A stretch of 64,000 bases of DNA. Source: Acanthaster planci (lineage: Eukaryota > Echinodermata > Asteroidea > Valvatida > Acanthasteridae). The notes under the pieces are model-generated. The model had not been told where the DNA came from and ran no database searches. It saw only the letters and a list, made by a program, of their open reading frames with translations. Made by a program: the position numbers and the translations under genes. Shown here one piece after another: positions 46,517-60,889 of the stretch; position 1 is the first letter of the stretch, and every line of letters begins with the position of its first letter. The stretch lies in contig NW_019091694.1 in NCBI RefSeq assembly GCF_001949145.1, positions 64,001-128,000 on the forward strand, read 5' to 3'.

Positions 46517-49500
46517 TAACACGTCAGCGGCGGCGGAACAATTTTCAAAGTGGGAGGGGGCCAGTTGTGAAACCATCAAGCGTCAGCCATTAATTGGCTG
46601 ATCCATTAAGCCCCACCCCATTATAGGCCTGGCAAAAAGTGGGGGGTCATCCTAGTGTAACACATTTTCATTGAGATTTCAAGTCATTTCTCGATAAGCT
46701 TGACTGATTGAGAAGTACATACATCTACGTGAAGTCCCTCTGGCCAATAATCCCGCCAAGATTCATAATTGTCAGGCAAAGTGATTTAGAATTTTGTTAT
46801 TTTGTCCACCCTATAAAAAATGACTTCTCGTTCAAACAGAAAAATCTTTCATTCTTGCAAATAATTGTTTTCTGAAAACAACAAATCAGTCACAGTTTGA
46901 TGATTTTGTTCCAATGGTTTTCTCTTTTCAAGTGCCTATAATGGTTAACTTCAGCATCCCCTTTGCTCGTTATTAATTAAGTAGGACTGTGACTTTATCA
47001 AAAGCAGAGACAAAGGAAATTATCAGCCACAGATCATTATGCATGCAGAGCTGATTGTCCTGTTCTGATCTGTCATTTGAAACTGTTCGGCAACAGAAGA
47101 AAATCAGTGTCACATTTGTTTAACACTGCTTGGCCTGCTACATTCAACTCACAGTCCCAAACCTCAGTATTATTTCTGGTGGATTCAGACTGTGGCACTG
47201 TTTCTTTCGGATGTTTCAGCGTGGAGTTGTTGACCAGGATAGCTCAGCACAAATTGGATTGAGGCCACTTTATTTTTATTGTTCGCTCGAAGAATGGCAA
47301 CAGATCCTGAAAGTAAAAGGTTACACAGCAAGCTTCTGGAACCCTCGCGCGGTCTGCCTATGGGGATTTTACGTTGAGCTGTCCTATCACATTCGATAAT
47401 TTTTGGAAGAATAATTCCTTATTGAAACCACCCCATGAAACACTCATGTTGGAATTTTACCTTTGTCTTCCTCAAGTAATATTTTGGAAAAGACACCTGC
47501 AGATGGGTAAAAAACAAATTTTATTGATGGCCTTTCACGTTTGGCGATATCGTACCTAGGTCTCCTTGTTCATGCACATTTGTTTTTACAAGCAGTGCTT
47601 TCTTGAAAAGTGTACCACTTTGCAAAGATTGACCTACCCGCAGTCGATGGGTTCCAGATTCTGTTGAGTTGACATCTCGCAGTTGTTGTCGGCAAAGGTT
47701 AAATAAAATATTAGACTTTTTTGTAAAAGTAGAATATTGCTTCATGTTTATTACCTTATAAATTGTAAAAGTGTTTAAAATATTTTGATCTGTTTTTATT
47801 TGGCTTTTACCCACATACTACCATAAAATTGCAAATCGTAAATGTCCATCTGCGTACGAGACTGCTGCATTACACTGTTCTTCATGTATTTTAGATTTTC
47901 GGAAGTTATGGGCCAATTTTCGGCAGGATACATGTATTTCTCTTTTAGGTCAGGTAATTTTTCAGATTCTATAAATTGATATACTAGCAAATATTTTTCA
48001 AAAGCCCTTTTCCAAGTTGGATTTTTTTAAGAAGAAACTGAACGAAAAAATATTACAACTTCTAAAATCTTTGCACGTTATTTTTCCTGTCCAAGGGTTC
48101 TGGGAGCACGCTGTTAGGGGTCAACTTTCAGGCTCTATTGAATTGTTGAGAAAGGATCCATGTGTTCAGTGCCCATGACACTAGAATTACTGTGTTTGTG
48201 TTAGTGGTAAACAATTTTCTCTCCATTCCAATTTCAAGGCAAAATTTGACTGACCAAGCACAGGGCTTGAGCTGCATCTCCTCAAAGTCAACCCAGTCTG
48301 TGTGCATGATGTGGGTATTGTGAAGCAGGAGAGCTCTGAAAAGCTTTTTTGTTCACTGCTTATATTTTGCAGGGCTTATTGAAAACTCCCTGACTATTTG
48401 TGGCCAAAGTTGTGCTATTTCTGTCAGCCAAAGTTAATTGTGCTATATTTGTTCTCTCACTTGGAAGCTCCTGTGGTCTCAGTGATAAACTACATTACAT
48501 GTAACTGTGTGTCATCATGAGATTGTGTTTTCCTAGAGAGAGAATTTGGTGTAGGGTTTACCAAGTAACCTCTTGTATTGTGCAGTGTACAGTGAGGAAA
48601 AAATTGTTTTATTAATGAATTGGAATGGCATGTATATTGGCATAAATGCAACCAATGAGGGTAATTAACTGTGGGTCACATGTCCGTTTATGCAGCACTT
48701 TAATATTCGGATATTCTTTACCCATTGTTATGTGGATTTTTTTAATTGCACTAAGAATTTATTAAAAGCGATATTTCTCCTAATGTGCTAATGGGGTAAT
48801 ACTGTAGTTTGAACTGAATTGTAGCTTTGAACTAAACACTGTACCTGCAGTACACTGTAGGGTCTAAAGTGTACAAATGGAGTTACTAATTAGTTGATCA
48901 ATTAAGTAAACTTTTATGTTTCTACCAAAGTTAGTGAAACCTACTTTACTTGCACGAAAAATTCTGTTACTTTATTGGGAAAAAACAGGAATTCCTTGGT
49001 ATTGATGTTTTTATTTCAAATATGTACATGTACATTTGATCTCGATCTCGGTTTCCTGAAGAATGGTACCTGAAGAAATGATGCACTATGGCTGTGCTTA
49101 ATTTTGCTCCAGTAAATTTCATTTAGATTGATTCGACTTGATTAGGAAAATGGAAAAAATACCCCCAAAACAAATCAAATAGTTGAAAGGCCAGCATCTC
49201 GGCTAAGTGTCATCACTACAACAGGTAAGGGGGGGAGGGGAAGAAAAAAATTTAACGGGAGAAGAATTTTGTAGCCGGGATTGCAATGTTAGTCATCAAG
49301 GAGCCGGCGGGGCTGTTGATTGTTGCGAGCAGGGCAGGAATGCCCCAGTGTGAGACAACTCTGATTAAGCAGGCATTTGATGCACGCCATTGGAACGGCC
49401 AGCTCCGATATGGAGTAATTATTGATTTGGGGGGTGGGAGCGATGGGGAGCGCAAGAGAAAGACGCAGAACTGCCAAGTTTTCAATACAGGCCCATCACT

Positions 49501-52500
49501 GGCCGGACAAGACCGAGGTGGATTGTCGTGAAGCGTGTCTCCGGTCTCGCATTCTTATATGATGAGGATGGTCAATCAGAGTGACTCACTAAAGGGACAG
49601 CACCAGTGGCAATTGTCTGAGTTTTTTTTTTTTTCTGTGGGTTTGAACGAGGTACTCTGCAAGGCAATGTGGGATAATTTGGAAGAGGATTTTTTTTTCC
49701 GTTGTAGATCAGAAGCTTGGCAAGGCCACAGGTCACACATGCTGATTTCAACTGTAATCCAATTTTGTTACAATCAAAATTGAATTTGGCTGATCAGACA
49801 CAGTAAGCATGGCATTCAAAGTAGTTGAAAGCGACATTTTTTTGGATAGAAATTTACATCACATGGAGGTCCTCGCCTTCAAGTTTTGGTCGTTTTCTGC
49901 TCATTGCTTTACTTCAACAAAAAGGGAAAAAAACGTACTTTGACCTAATGATAAAGGCATTTAGTGTTCATAAAATGTAAATCTGCACACATGATTGATG
50001 ATCTTGAAGTGTTCAAGTAAATGAAACTTCAATAAATTTGTCTCAGTGGAAAGATGTGCATATAAACCACTTCACTGATGATGAATCCCTTTTGTACACA
50101 CGGATATCAAAATGCGGATGTGCTGTACAAGACGCAGCGGTCATTGTCAGTTGATACAGCAGCTCACGGTTCTCTCCTCTCCATCCAAATCAACACGTTG
50201 TTTACTCTCATACTCGGAGATACATGCTGTCCAGTGCTTCAAGCAATCAACGGAATTGAATCAGCAAACATGTCAGGGGAACACTCGAGCACATGTTTTT
50301 TGTTTTTTTTCTTTTTTACTCTCCTCCTGACTCTCTCCACTGTCTGTTGCTTCATCTCGTACCACGCCGACCCATCTTGGAGTCAGTGTGGTTGACGGAG
50401 GCAGAGAAGGCTCAACGATGCATCGCAGCCCTAGTCTCCGCTTCAAATGACCCCCTGGGCCGTCTTTCACTGATTTGATAGATATTCTTCTGCGGGACTA
50501 GGACTCGGTGAGGCGTGTCCGATTTCCCACCCCTGTAAGTTGCCTGCATTGGTTGAAGGGGTTGTCGGGGTTGTGCAGTGTATATAATCCACGCATTTCT
50601 CGTGACCGGTACCCTGTTGTCTCTCTCTTGGTGCCTTCTCGCCTGTGGCATTTTGCTAACTAGGGTTACCAACTCCTCCTCTTTGACAATGTGCTCTTCT
50701 TTCCCTGCAATTGAATTTAAATATGCATTAAGACAAAGACACAGTCCTGTTGAGTCATACACAATCCGCTGCTTACATAGAATTTCTGTTACTTGCATTA
50801 TGTGTACTCATAACATGCTTCAGCAAATGCATATATTTGAAAGTTAATGAATTGTTTAATGTTCTATCGTACGTGTACCTTTTGCACAGAAAAATGAGTT
50901 TACTTTAATAAGGAATTCATGTAAAAATATTGTAAAACAAAATTTAGAGCTGAAAAACTGGTTACAAGTTGTAACAGGACTTGAAATGAATAGATTTAGA
51001 AATAGTTATGAAAAAAAAAATATATTATAATTGATGTTTCCCTTGTAATGAAACTATTCACAATTGCTGTCATCAAATCATACGGCCTGCCTGAAATTAC
51101 ACTTAAAGTTCAGTTAAAATTATGCCCAACACTCTGGGTGCGGGTTAGTGCAAGAAATGCCAAGCAGTGTCTTTGTGCTTGAAAGGAAAAGAAACTACGA
51201 GGTACCTGTATAAGAGAGCTTTTTATGTACATGTACATGTACCTGCACATGTGGAATTACTCCAAAGTACTCATGGAACACTTATTACAGTCGTTGCCAC
51301 TTTCTCATTACTGGAGCAAAGAGCCATCATCTTGTAGTGTAGAATGGCTCAAATCAGATCGCCGTGTGCTCTGAAAGTTGTAGGGCATATATAATTTGTA
51401 CACTGTGTGCCATGCGTACGTGTACACTATGCACTTTCATTTCTGCTTACACAACCATGATTATTTAAAACAACAACACCTCAGTATTAAGAAGACAGTC
51501 CCGATAGGTTAGCAGATCATAGAATTCAGTAAACCGAAAGTCAACGCTTGTGCACACTTACATGTACACACACTCATGTGTCACCAATTCACTGTGTTAC
51601 TTGATAGTCACCACGGTTGCTCTGTCCAATTTAATTAAAAAGTAAGAAGTAGGTATTTTTAAAGAGCCTGCATGGTGCATTTTGTCGAATGCAAAACTCC
51701 AAAATGCACCTTTGTGTCTTAGTTAATCCCATTTTCAATCATTGTTTCACTACTTTAAAGGTGACTTTGCTGCCTGTCTGTTTTTATGCTAATGATTATT
51801 TCTCTATGCATGAGCAAAACTGGGATGTCATCCTGGGAAGAAAACCTCCATGTACATGTACAATGGTTTGTGTACGAAAAAATGCTGACTTTTTATTAGA
51901 TTTTGTTTGCTTAAAAATTCTCTGTTTTGGTGATTCATTGTTGCATAAACTATGGCAAATTGGCAGTTAGCGAACAGGTAAACCTTTCTCGGGATGTTCT
52001 CAGTGAGTAAATTCTGGGTTCTCAATTTGAACAGAATAAGCAATGGGCATGCACTAGACCCTGTCTTTCCTGGATGACATCACATCAACCCTGCACCAAC
52101 AGTGACCTTATAGTTGTCCAGGAGGGTATGGACAATTTGAATGGTCAAGTGCTCTTTTAATTTCAACACATTTAAACTTGCAGAGATAAGTCAGGCAGTT
52201 CTGATGCATTGAAGAAGAGGATGTAGTAGTTGCCGAAAAATTGTGTCTAAGAAAAGTGAATTGCTGCTACCCGTTAATTACTAACTGTTACGAATATGCA
52301 TGATGAATTTTCCGGGTAGCAACATGCTGTGTTTGAGTTTCATAGTGCGTTGTAAAGTCTGCATGTTTGCAGGAATTTGATCAATATTGACATGTTCATA
52401 ATTGGTTGACATTGCTAGCTTTAGAATGCAAACATGTACTTTCCTTCATGACTAAATCTACACCGAGCATGATGTTAATGATGTGCATTTTAATTTCTGT

Positions 52501-55500
52501 TGTTGGCTGTCTCTTGTCAGTAATTGTTCACTGATAATTGACTAAACTGAGTTAAGCAAATTCAGATGCAAATGTTATCTCACAGGCAGCTGTAGCTGTT
52601 TAACATATCTCCATAGCAATGGCAAAGCCAAGAAAAGTTGCAGGTACATGCAGAGAATGCTGAGCATTGGGTTCATAAAAGCGTCAAGATGATTGGTCCG
52701 TGGGCAGATTGTACCTACATGTATATATGTGAATGGATGCATTGCAGTGTGCATGGCTGGCTCAAAATATTGTTCTCACTGGCATTTTTGGATGGATAAT
52801 TTGCATAAGTGAATTAGCAGGATCCTGCCAATAAAAAACCACTTCCTTTTCTTTCCATGTCTGTGTTAAGCTGCATGTATGCATTCTCACCCGTCAGTTC
52901 GTGCTCAGTCTCTCACTTATACAGTACATGTAGGTAGTGTAACTATGAATAGCCTGCCCAGCCGGGCACTATATACGGCCTTATGCTGCTCTCACAAGGT
53001 ACTGCACTTCCATTAGGCGTGGGTAATTGCAGTGTCACCTTGACAACAAGTGGGCCAATCAGTGTGACCGTTTCATTGGCACTTGTCATACTTTGATGAG
53101 TCAAGTCTCCAGCCGGGATCTCTGGCTGGGAGCCGGAGGAGGAAGCGTCCCAACACAGATAATTTGCGTGATAGTCATACGCCTGAACTCCGATCAAACC
53201 AACGTATGTATGTTTGTGTGAGTGACTGTGATGCAGGCCAAGCGAAAATGCAAGCCAGGACTGAGATAATGGATATACACAGCCTTAGCAGATAACATGG
53301 CTCCAATGCCGCAGTGGTGTTTGTGCACTTGAGGAAGCTTGTTTTTGATTCAGGAATACTTTTATACCGCCGCTGTTTGTGAGGGTTGGAATCTCTTTTG
53401 GGGGACATGGCTTGTCCTTTCCACAACTTCTGTGAGTATTTGTGTCGACATGTTACATGTACATGTACCCGAGAAAGAAAAAGTGTTTATCAAAATGTTT
53501 TTTTTTCCCTTGATACTGGTAATTGGAATGTGCATGCTTGCGGAGTGTATGTTAGCTCGTAAAGTGGGCGAAATGTTGTGCACTTGACCAAAGTTGGGGT
53601 TTTTCTTCATGAGCGTTGTGTAGAAAAATGTGATAAACAACTTCATTAGATGCACTTATGCTGTCAACATTGGCTGTTGGAAGGGTTGCCGAGTAGTAAC
53701 TTATTGTTCATACAGTTCCTTCCAGCAATTTTGCACAGAGCTTGAGGTGTGCATTAAAACGTGTCCGACGAAAGTTTGGTATTTGTCTCCCCGGCCATTA
53801 CAACGCATAGAAAGATGTGGTTAACCTTTATTTGCACAGAGAAGCACTTTGTACTGTTACAAAAAAATTATGACTGATTAAAATGAAAAAAAAAAAGAAC
53901 AAATGACTGATTTCCATCATTCTAAACAATCTGAACACACGTGAGCATAGTATATATCATGTTAGAAGAGCAATATTACGGCTTGCATTTACATGTACCA
54001 GCTTGAACAATGGTAACAATAACCCTGCCCACCATACACGTACAGCTCCACTGTAATTGCCTGTGCATTTACAGTATCTTGATTCAGCTAGACCAAACAG
54101 ATGGGAGTACCAGCATGTTGAAATTCCATGAACCATATTTAGAAACGAGTCATATAAACAAAGGCCCTTTACTTAGTATACACAAAATTGTCTTCATTGG
54201 GGTGTACACATTCAGTAGCAACGGTAGCATACATGTACATGTATAGTAGCATGGCAGTGTATGTACATGTATAAAATATGCTGGGATTATACTGTGCGCA
54301 GTTTGAGCATTTGCAAATCGTGTGAACAGGTACACGTTCTGGCTGCATATCGAATTAAACAATGGACCTCCCTCCCACTTCACTTGATTGAAGGCTATGT
54401 GTAATTGCTGTACCGAAACATGTAACTGAATACCAAAAAGAACATTTTGTTATTGTTAATTCCCATTCGTGGATACCTTTCTGGTACGAAAGTCCAAACA
54501 AGTTTAAAAAGTACCAGTTTCCAATGATTCTTTTCAACAATTTCTCTCCCTTTTATTTCAAACACCCCTGTTGCCATATTATGGTGTTGGCACACAGCCA
54601 GCGAGTGTTTTAAACGGGTTGTTCACCAATAGTAATGGCTAAACTGTCTGAAGTATTTATGAGTGGTATTTCAACTTCACTCTCAGTGTCAGAACAAAAA
54701 TGCAGAAATCAAGTTTGTGCAACAGAGTGTTTTCGGTAGAAATAAAAGTTGTCCAACTGTGTACATGCATGACGGTGTACAGGTAGATCACTTGATGTGT
54801 CTGGTGTTGTATCTGGAAAGAACTCTCTCTGGTCTGTAATTTGCTGTACATGTGTGGCACGTATTTTTTGTATGTAATCACAGGTTTAAAGTGTTCGCAA
54901 AATGACCAGAGTCTAGCCTAGACCCTTAATTGTAGCAGATGTCTTGAGATACATGTATGAACTGATTAAGGAGACGATAAAACAATTCCAGACCAACATC
55001 ATCACTCAGGAGCAGAGTTTATCCGCAGCTCTAAGTTCAACGACTAACCCGATTTGCTGAAGAGAAAAAAAATGCAGAAGGACTTCACTGGGGACCCTTG
55101 CTTAAATTTTAACCCATAAATACCATCTTTGGGCCGCTTTCCAAAGACCTACATATAGGTTGCTCCTCAGAGAACTTACAGTAATTACTTAAAATTCTGG
55201 CTTTACGGCCCTCTGGAGGTGCCCTGAGTCAGCTTGTCATTTCCCCAAGGGATGCCCAGCCAAAAAATAAGATTATTATCTCATTTCTTTAATGTGAGAA
55301 GAGTAATTATATCACCACTGTATCACCGAGGTCCCATGAGATGTTGGGAAGCGGATCAGTTAATATAGGTCCACGGCTCATCCTGAAGTGCTTTGCAGTG
55401 AAGGAAGCATTCATCTCCTAGAAATGGTTGACAAAGAGGTCAACTCGTTATTCCTCTTCCCCGAGCCATTTTTCTGTTTGAATTGCCTCAATTTACTCAT

Positions 55501-57368
55501 TCCCTTTGCCAAGTACTTACTTTAATTGTGTAGTTCACTGATTCTAGACACCATACCAGCATTCACAGTATGAATTGTGCTGATTACAACCTGTCCACAC
55601 AGCCTGGCTACTCAGGACAATAAAACAAAAGGATTTTCCTTTCACTCAACACACCCAATTTTTTTTCTAATATTGTCTGGCATTTCAGTCAGTGATCTTT
55701 TAGTACTGGTTTTTGTTAAAACCTGTACTGTGTTTAATTCCAGTAAGGGACTTATTCTTTTCCAGCTTGTAGCAGAGCACCTGACTTGGACAAGCAACAA
55801 AGTTATTATACACATACATGTAGCCTGACATAGGTCATACAATAATACTACTTTGTTCATCCTAAGTGGGCTGTAACACCTTTACGTTACACAATTGCAT
55901 GTACTTTTGCCCAGTTCAGCTAGTGCAATGAAGGCCTGTGAACACGTACATGTGTCATATGTGAATCCCTTGCGCAGTATGATCCAGCTATCTGCTGGAA
56001 TGTTTATGGACGTCATCTCATTTGACAGCCACGATGGGTCATCTGTCGTTGCTCTTCTCGCATTTCCATATGCTACTGCAGCTATAAGGAGTGAGGTCAT
56101 TGCTGTGTAAATGTGACTGCAGTTTGGAGACTGCAGACCATTTGAAGATGATACAATAGAAATGTTTTCAGCCACCAGATGGTGCCAAAGATTTGTGAAG
56201 AATCCAGCAAAACCCTACTGTGCTCCAAACCCAGTGGTTCACTATTTGTGTTCAAATGAAATTGTGATGTAAAGCAACTAAAGCCACTTTGAAATTTTAA
56301 CCTAAGTGTGGTTTCATGGCCTAGATCGGTATCTAAGACATTAAGCCATAACTGGCAATAGGTAGGAGCGAAAGGGCACAACTACATGTACACGTAGCTG
56401 GCATCTTTCAGCTTATTGCACATTGATGGAGATTGGAGAATCTTCATTTAATTGCCAGTCACCTAAGGCTTGTCCGAATTGAAAACAGGTTTATCAAAAT
56501 CAAGCTAAAGTAGCTGGCTTTTTTGGCTATATGAAGTGTTCAAGGCTCATTTTGACACATATTTTTCTTGATTGATTGATCGATCGATTAATAATCATTG
56601 TTATATGCGCAGCATGAAATATACCATATAGTAAAAATCCATTTGATTGCTCACTTAAAAACATACGCTAGCACAAGCACATGTAGCACTCAATGCTGAT
56701 CTCTACCAATTTATAATACAAATGAAACTTGCAACTAATATTAAGTCCGTGAGTTGATCTACAGTAAGAACTGTAGGCATTGGTGTGTGTATTTCTGTGT
56801 GCATTTGTAAAAGTTCTCCCAGAAAATAGGCAAGTTGCAGTTTACAACTGCATGGTCTGAACCACTCATGTGTTCAGGGTTTCAACATATTAAAATTCAA
56901 AAATTCATCAAACAACACGGTGTAATTATCAACATAATTAAAAATATGGCACGGCAGAAGGTTGTTGGTGTGCATACATTACCAGTTCAGCTTGACTGAA
57001 TGCAGCCAAAGGACGTGATACGGGACCATGCATGCGTACAATGTTACATATGCAGCAACATGTGTTGGATATGCTGTCATGGTCATTTAAATGGAAATGC
57101 GAGTCCTGACATTTATGTTGAGAAAAATCATGTTGGTGTGAGAAAAAAACCAACGAAAGCCTGACAGCACAAGGAAATCCCATCAAGACCTGCAGATGCA
57201 TGGGTTGTTGCCAAATTTGGGAAGGAGTACCATATGCTGGATCACCTCTTAAGTCCTGTGCATTGTTCAGCAGAGAAGCAGCCTTAGATAGGACAAAGAG
57301 AGGTACTGACGGAGGGGAAAAAATGTGCCTAGCTGGCAGGTTGCCTGGCCCTGAACTGGAGCTTAAAT

Positions 57369-57382
57369 GTTGCCATGGCAAC
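57369..57382. promoter_or_regulatory. Perfect palindromic RFX X-box
   Basis: GTTGCCATGGCAAC, the ideal palindromic X-box. It is embedded in a non-repetitive GC-richer stretch (57340-57410). A candidate enhancer site for an RFX factor; not tested. Confidence 0.5.
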
Positions 57383-57980
57383 AGATGCTTTCCCCAGGCA
57401 TAGGCCCCAGAATGCCAGACTGTTTTTTTTTTCTGGGCTCGTACACTTCCCGACGTGGACTCCTTTTCAAATGGGATTGGATTGGAGGGATGTGGCCATT
57501 TGCTAAATTAAAAAGGATTGTCTGCGTGTGTAATTATTGCCTCAAATCACTTCTACTTTGATTCATTATTGCTGCCAGGGAGGACGTGGCTGGAGTATGG
57601 TTCCCCTTGTCCAGCCCTTTAATGTATACACAGATTATTGGATCTGGGCAGTGATTAATTTTCCCCTATGCAAACAGGAAGCCAGCCTAATTGGCTGTTG
57701 TGTTGACAACTCTTGGAGGTAGAAGCAGCTTGTTAAACCTGGAGGAGTATCACCAAGTCATCTTGTACCCTATTCTTTTTGAAATAAAAACATGCAAATT
57801 GCACATGTGCATGTGTGTATAGTGTGCATGCACTACACTTTTTGCCACTCGACAAACACCTAAACCTGTCTGAGCTTTGTACACACTTGTGGAAGTGAAA
57901 CCTGATTTTTTTTCCAAAGCCCTGCCGTGTCTACCGATTTCCAACATCTCAGTTATTTGATCTCAAGGCCCTTAATAATT

Positions 57981-58060
57981 GTGTTCTGGTTCTGGGATTC
58001 TGTTGGATAAATTTTCAAAAAAATGTGTTCTGGTTCTGGGATTCTGTTGGATAAATTATT
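57981..58060 (+). repeat. 44-bp tandem duplication
   Basis: GTGTTCTGGTTCTGGGATTC then TGTTGGATAAATT occurs at 57981 and 58025 with no difference over the first 33 bases. A very recent duplication. Confidence 0.9.
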
Positions 58061-59903
58061 TTAAAAAATTGGCAATGTCGCACTTTATAGCTAAACTGTT
58101 GGTTCCCAGCCTGTTGTATCCCTCAATGATGCTGTTGTACTGTTCACCAAAAAAACCCCAAAACAAAACAAAGAAAAAGAGTATATTCGCTAAAAGAGGG
58201 GACTTAAAGTCTTTGTGTTTTTGTTGGTGGGAGGCGAAAATGTTCCTTTGCATTTCTCATCTCTTGATCTGGACAGCCAGTGATAATCGCCGACTTCCTT
58301 GCCATCTCGATGTGGGCCTACAGCGGGAGAAAGCTGATGCAGATGTATTTCTGGGCCCAGAGTCGGATGGATGGCCCACTTGTTATGACACGGTCTGCTT
58401 GCTATGAAACATCTGTCTCCCCTGACATCTTGTCGTACTCGTACTCCTGTATTCCTCTTAATTTCCTGTGCTTGATTGGGAGTCAGATGGGCGTATACAT
58501 GTATATAGCCGATACATGCATGCGCGCTGTTCAGCGTGGCTGCATGATGGTGCAAATTGTGCTCTTCGTGTGAAATGCAGATGTACATGTAGTTGTTGGG
58601 ATTTGCGGATGTGAAATCTGTTACATGTATATGTATGCTCATGATAACAAGGTATTCTTTGGCCACGAATCACTTAATGAGAAAGCCACTACCCGCATTA
58701 ATTGAGGTTAATATGGCCAGTTTGCAAATGAAGACACTTCAGTGTATATGAATAGTGTTATATGTTTCCGTCTAGCTTTACTTTCAAACATTTACGTGGT
58801 AGTGTACCCATGGTTTAAGATATCATTTTGAAGAATACATATTTTATCTGTGTATTGACCATTTCAGGTACTTTGTGGACCAATCAAGACTCACATGCAC
58901 TTCACTTTCATTTTTGTACAGCTGTGCTTGCAACCCCTAGTTGGCTGTTTGCTGTCATTGAGGATTTTTAACAGGAAATAAATAAGATAAACAGATGATT
59001 TGGTTTGGAACAAGCAAATTGAGGTCACACCCTCAAGTGCTTCCCCTTGCTGCCATGAATTCATTTCTCTTGCTCAGCTCTTGTTATCTTCCATAGTTTC
59101 TTAGGCGCATGAGCCCTTATTGACACCAGCTCTTTAAAACAGAAATCAAACTTTTTTCTTTGGGGGAGGCTGGCCAGTTTGTTTTACCCCTATATCAGTG
59201 TAGGTTTGAAATAGTGAAAGCTTGTTTAATCTTTGTCAAACCAGGCGCAGCTCAAGGATGAACCAACTCAAGCCACCTCCGCAAACAACTATTGTGCCAT
59301 AAAGCATAGGTTTTGCTCATTGGATTTAGAGCTAAACTTTGATACCAAATTAATCCAGCTTGAATTGGCTTCATTCTTGCAGCACCTGCAACAAAGCGAT
59401 CTGTTGTTGAGGTTATTGGAGCATACATGTTGTACATGTCATGTACATGTGTACAGGAGCTGTTTTAGCTGTGAAAGAAAGTTTGTTCTGGTTTCAAACT
59501 GGCTGTTCTGGCATGGAGTTAAAACTGGTGTAAGATTTGGCTGTATGTTTTGCAGGTATTGTCCACACTTACAGATTAAGACAAGGATCAGTTTGGCTTC
59601 AGTTTCTCAGGAGTGACCACAGGCCGCCTGCAATGCCTTCCAAGGCATTGTAGTTTTTAGTTACACCTCGGGTTTGTTGACAGTACACTGCTTCTTGTTG
59701 TTGCTGTTTAGTGCTTTGACCTCTTAATTGTCTCTACTTGTTTCACTTGAGATATGTTGGAAATTCTAAAATGAAAAAGGACTCTCCTCAGTGCAGACTT
59801 TGTGCATGCAGATTTACCTCGTACGTGGCATTGCTGGGAGCAGTTGATTAGAGTTGCACAGTAAAATGTACCTGCCAACCAGAATTGCAGTTTGCTAATA
59901 AAG

Positions 59904-59943
59904 TTTGCCATGGCAATTTGCCATGGCAGTTTGCCATAGCAGA
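59904..59943 (+). repeat. 13-bp triplication of an X-box-like palindrome
   Basis: TTTGCCATGGCAAT, TTTGCCATGGCAGT and TTTGCCATAGCAGA start at 59904, 59917 and 59930. Each is a near-palindrome one or two bases from the RFX X-box. A (CA)9 run follows at about 59950-59967. Confidence 0.75.
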
Positions 59944-60026
59944 TGCCAGCACACACACACACACACCTTGCTTGCAATTTGTCCTGTTGCCAGGTTCAGC
60001 TGGCCAAGGTTCCGTCCCATGCTGGT

Positions 60027-60040
60027 GTTACCATGGCAAC
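60027..60040. promoter_or_regulatory. RFX X-box motif, full match
   Basis: GTTACCATGGCAAC matches the X-box consensus. It belongs to a cluster with 59904-59943, 60218-60231 (GTTGCACTGGCAAC) and 60261-60274 (GTTTCCTTGGCAAC), about 1.3-1.7 kb upstream of the foxn coding exon. Confidence 0.5.
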
Positions 60041-60889
60041 TTCTGATACCCATTATTGTATTATTAAGCTTTCCCCCATCTGGAAACTCCTTCCTTTTCT
60101 CCAGTGTTTGTGGTTTTATGATGTTTCGGTTGGCTGGCTTCAGACTCTAAATCCAGAGTTGTTTGCAATTCCCCTTTTTTTGTTGAGGTGTGGCGGCAGA
60201 CCTTTTGTCAGCCAACAGTTGCACTGGCAACTATTCATGTGTTGATTTTTTATAAAAGCCGTTTCCTTGGCAACCCAGCAGGCACTGGCCCAGTGGATTG
60301 TGTAGCTCACAGTACATGTTGGCCCTACAGCATTGTAGACTCAATCTGTACATGTACATGTACGTGCCTTTTCCTTTGTTGGATTTCACAACGTGTACAT
60401 GTACATCAATCTGTGCAGTGCACTAGGATGCTTCGATTTTAGTCTGTTTTTCGAAGTATAACTGAACTTTACTTCTGGACTGATATTATAGAAACATATA
60501 TTGAGGAGAGAAAGACTTTCATTCGACTTGAATGGTATGTCACATACCTTCATGTTCATTGTATAGATGGTGTTTATTGTTTGGAGACTGCTGCTGTACG
60601 GGCAATTATGAACAGATTCTAGATAAAATAATGCAGAAACTGCACATTTTGGTGTATTATTTGTGGTTGTCTTTTGTTAACCTTGAAGTGAAGTCAAGTT
60701 GAAATGTGGAAAAATATTCCCTGCTATATAAACACTGTGCAACATGTACACTTGTAAACTAAGTTGTCAGAACTACCTCAGAAGGAGTCAAAGAGTAATC
60801 AATCTTATTCCGTTTATTGCCGCTCTAACAGAATATTGGATAATGGCAGTTTAGGCTTGTGCAGTTTTCAACCTGGAACAAAAGAAGTG

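Noticed and set aside
56938-57381. 147-residue minus-strand open frame
   Set aside because: No similarity seen. It overlaps the X-box region and has no good context for a gene.
58190-58666. 158-residue minus-strand and 142-residue plus-strand open frames
   Set aside because: The frames overlap on both strands, lack recognisable domains, and have no supporting splice structure. The stretch may be conserved non-coding DNA instead.
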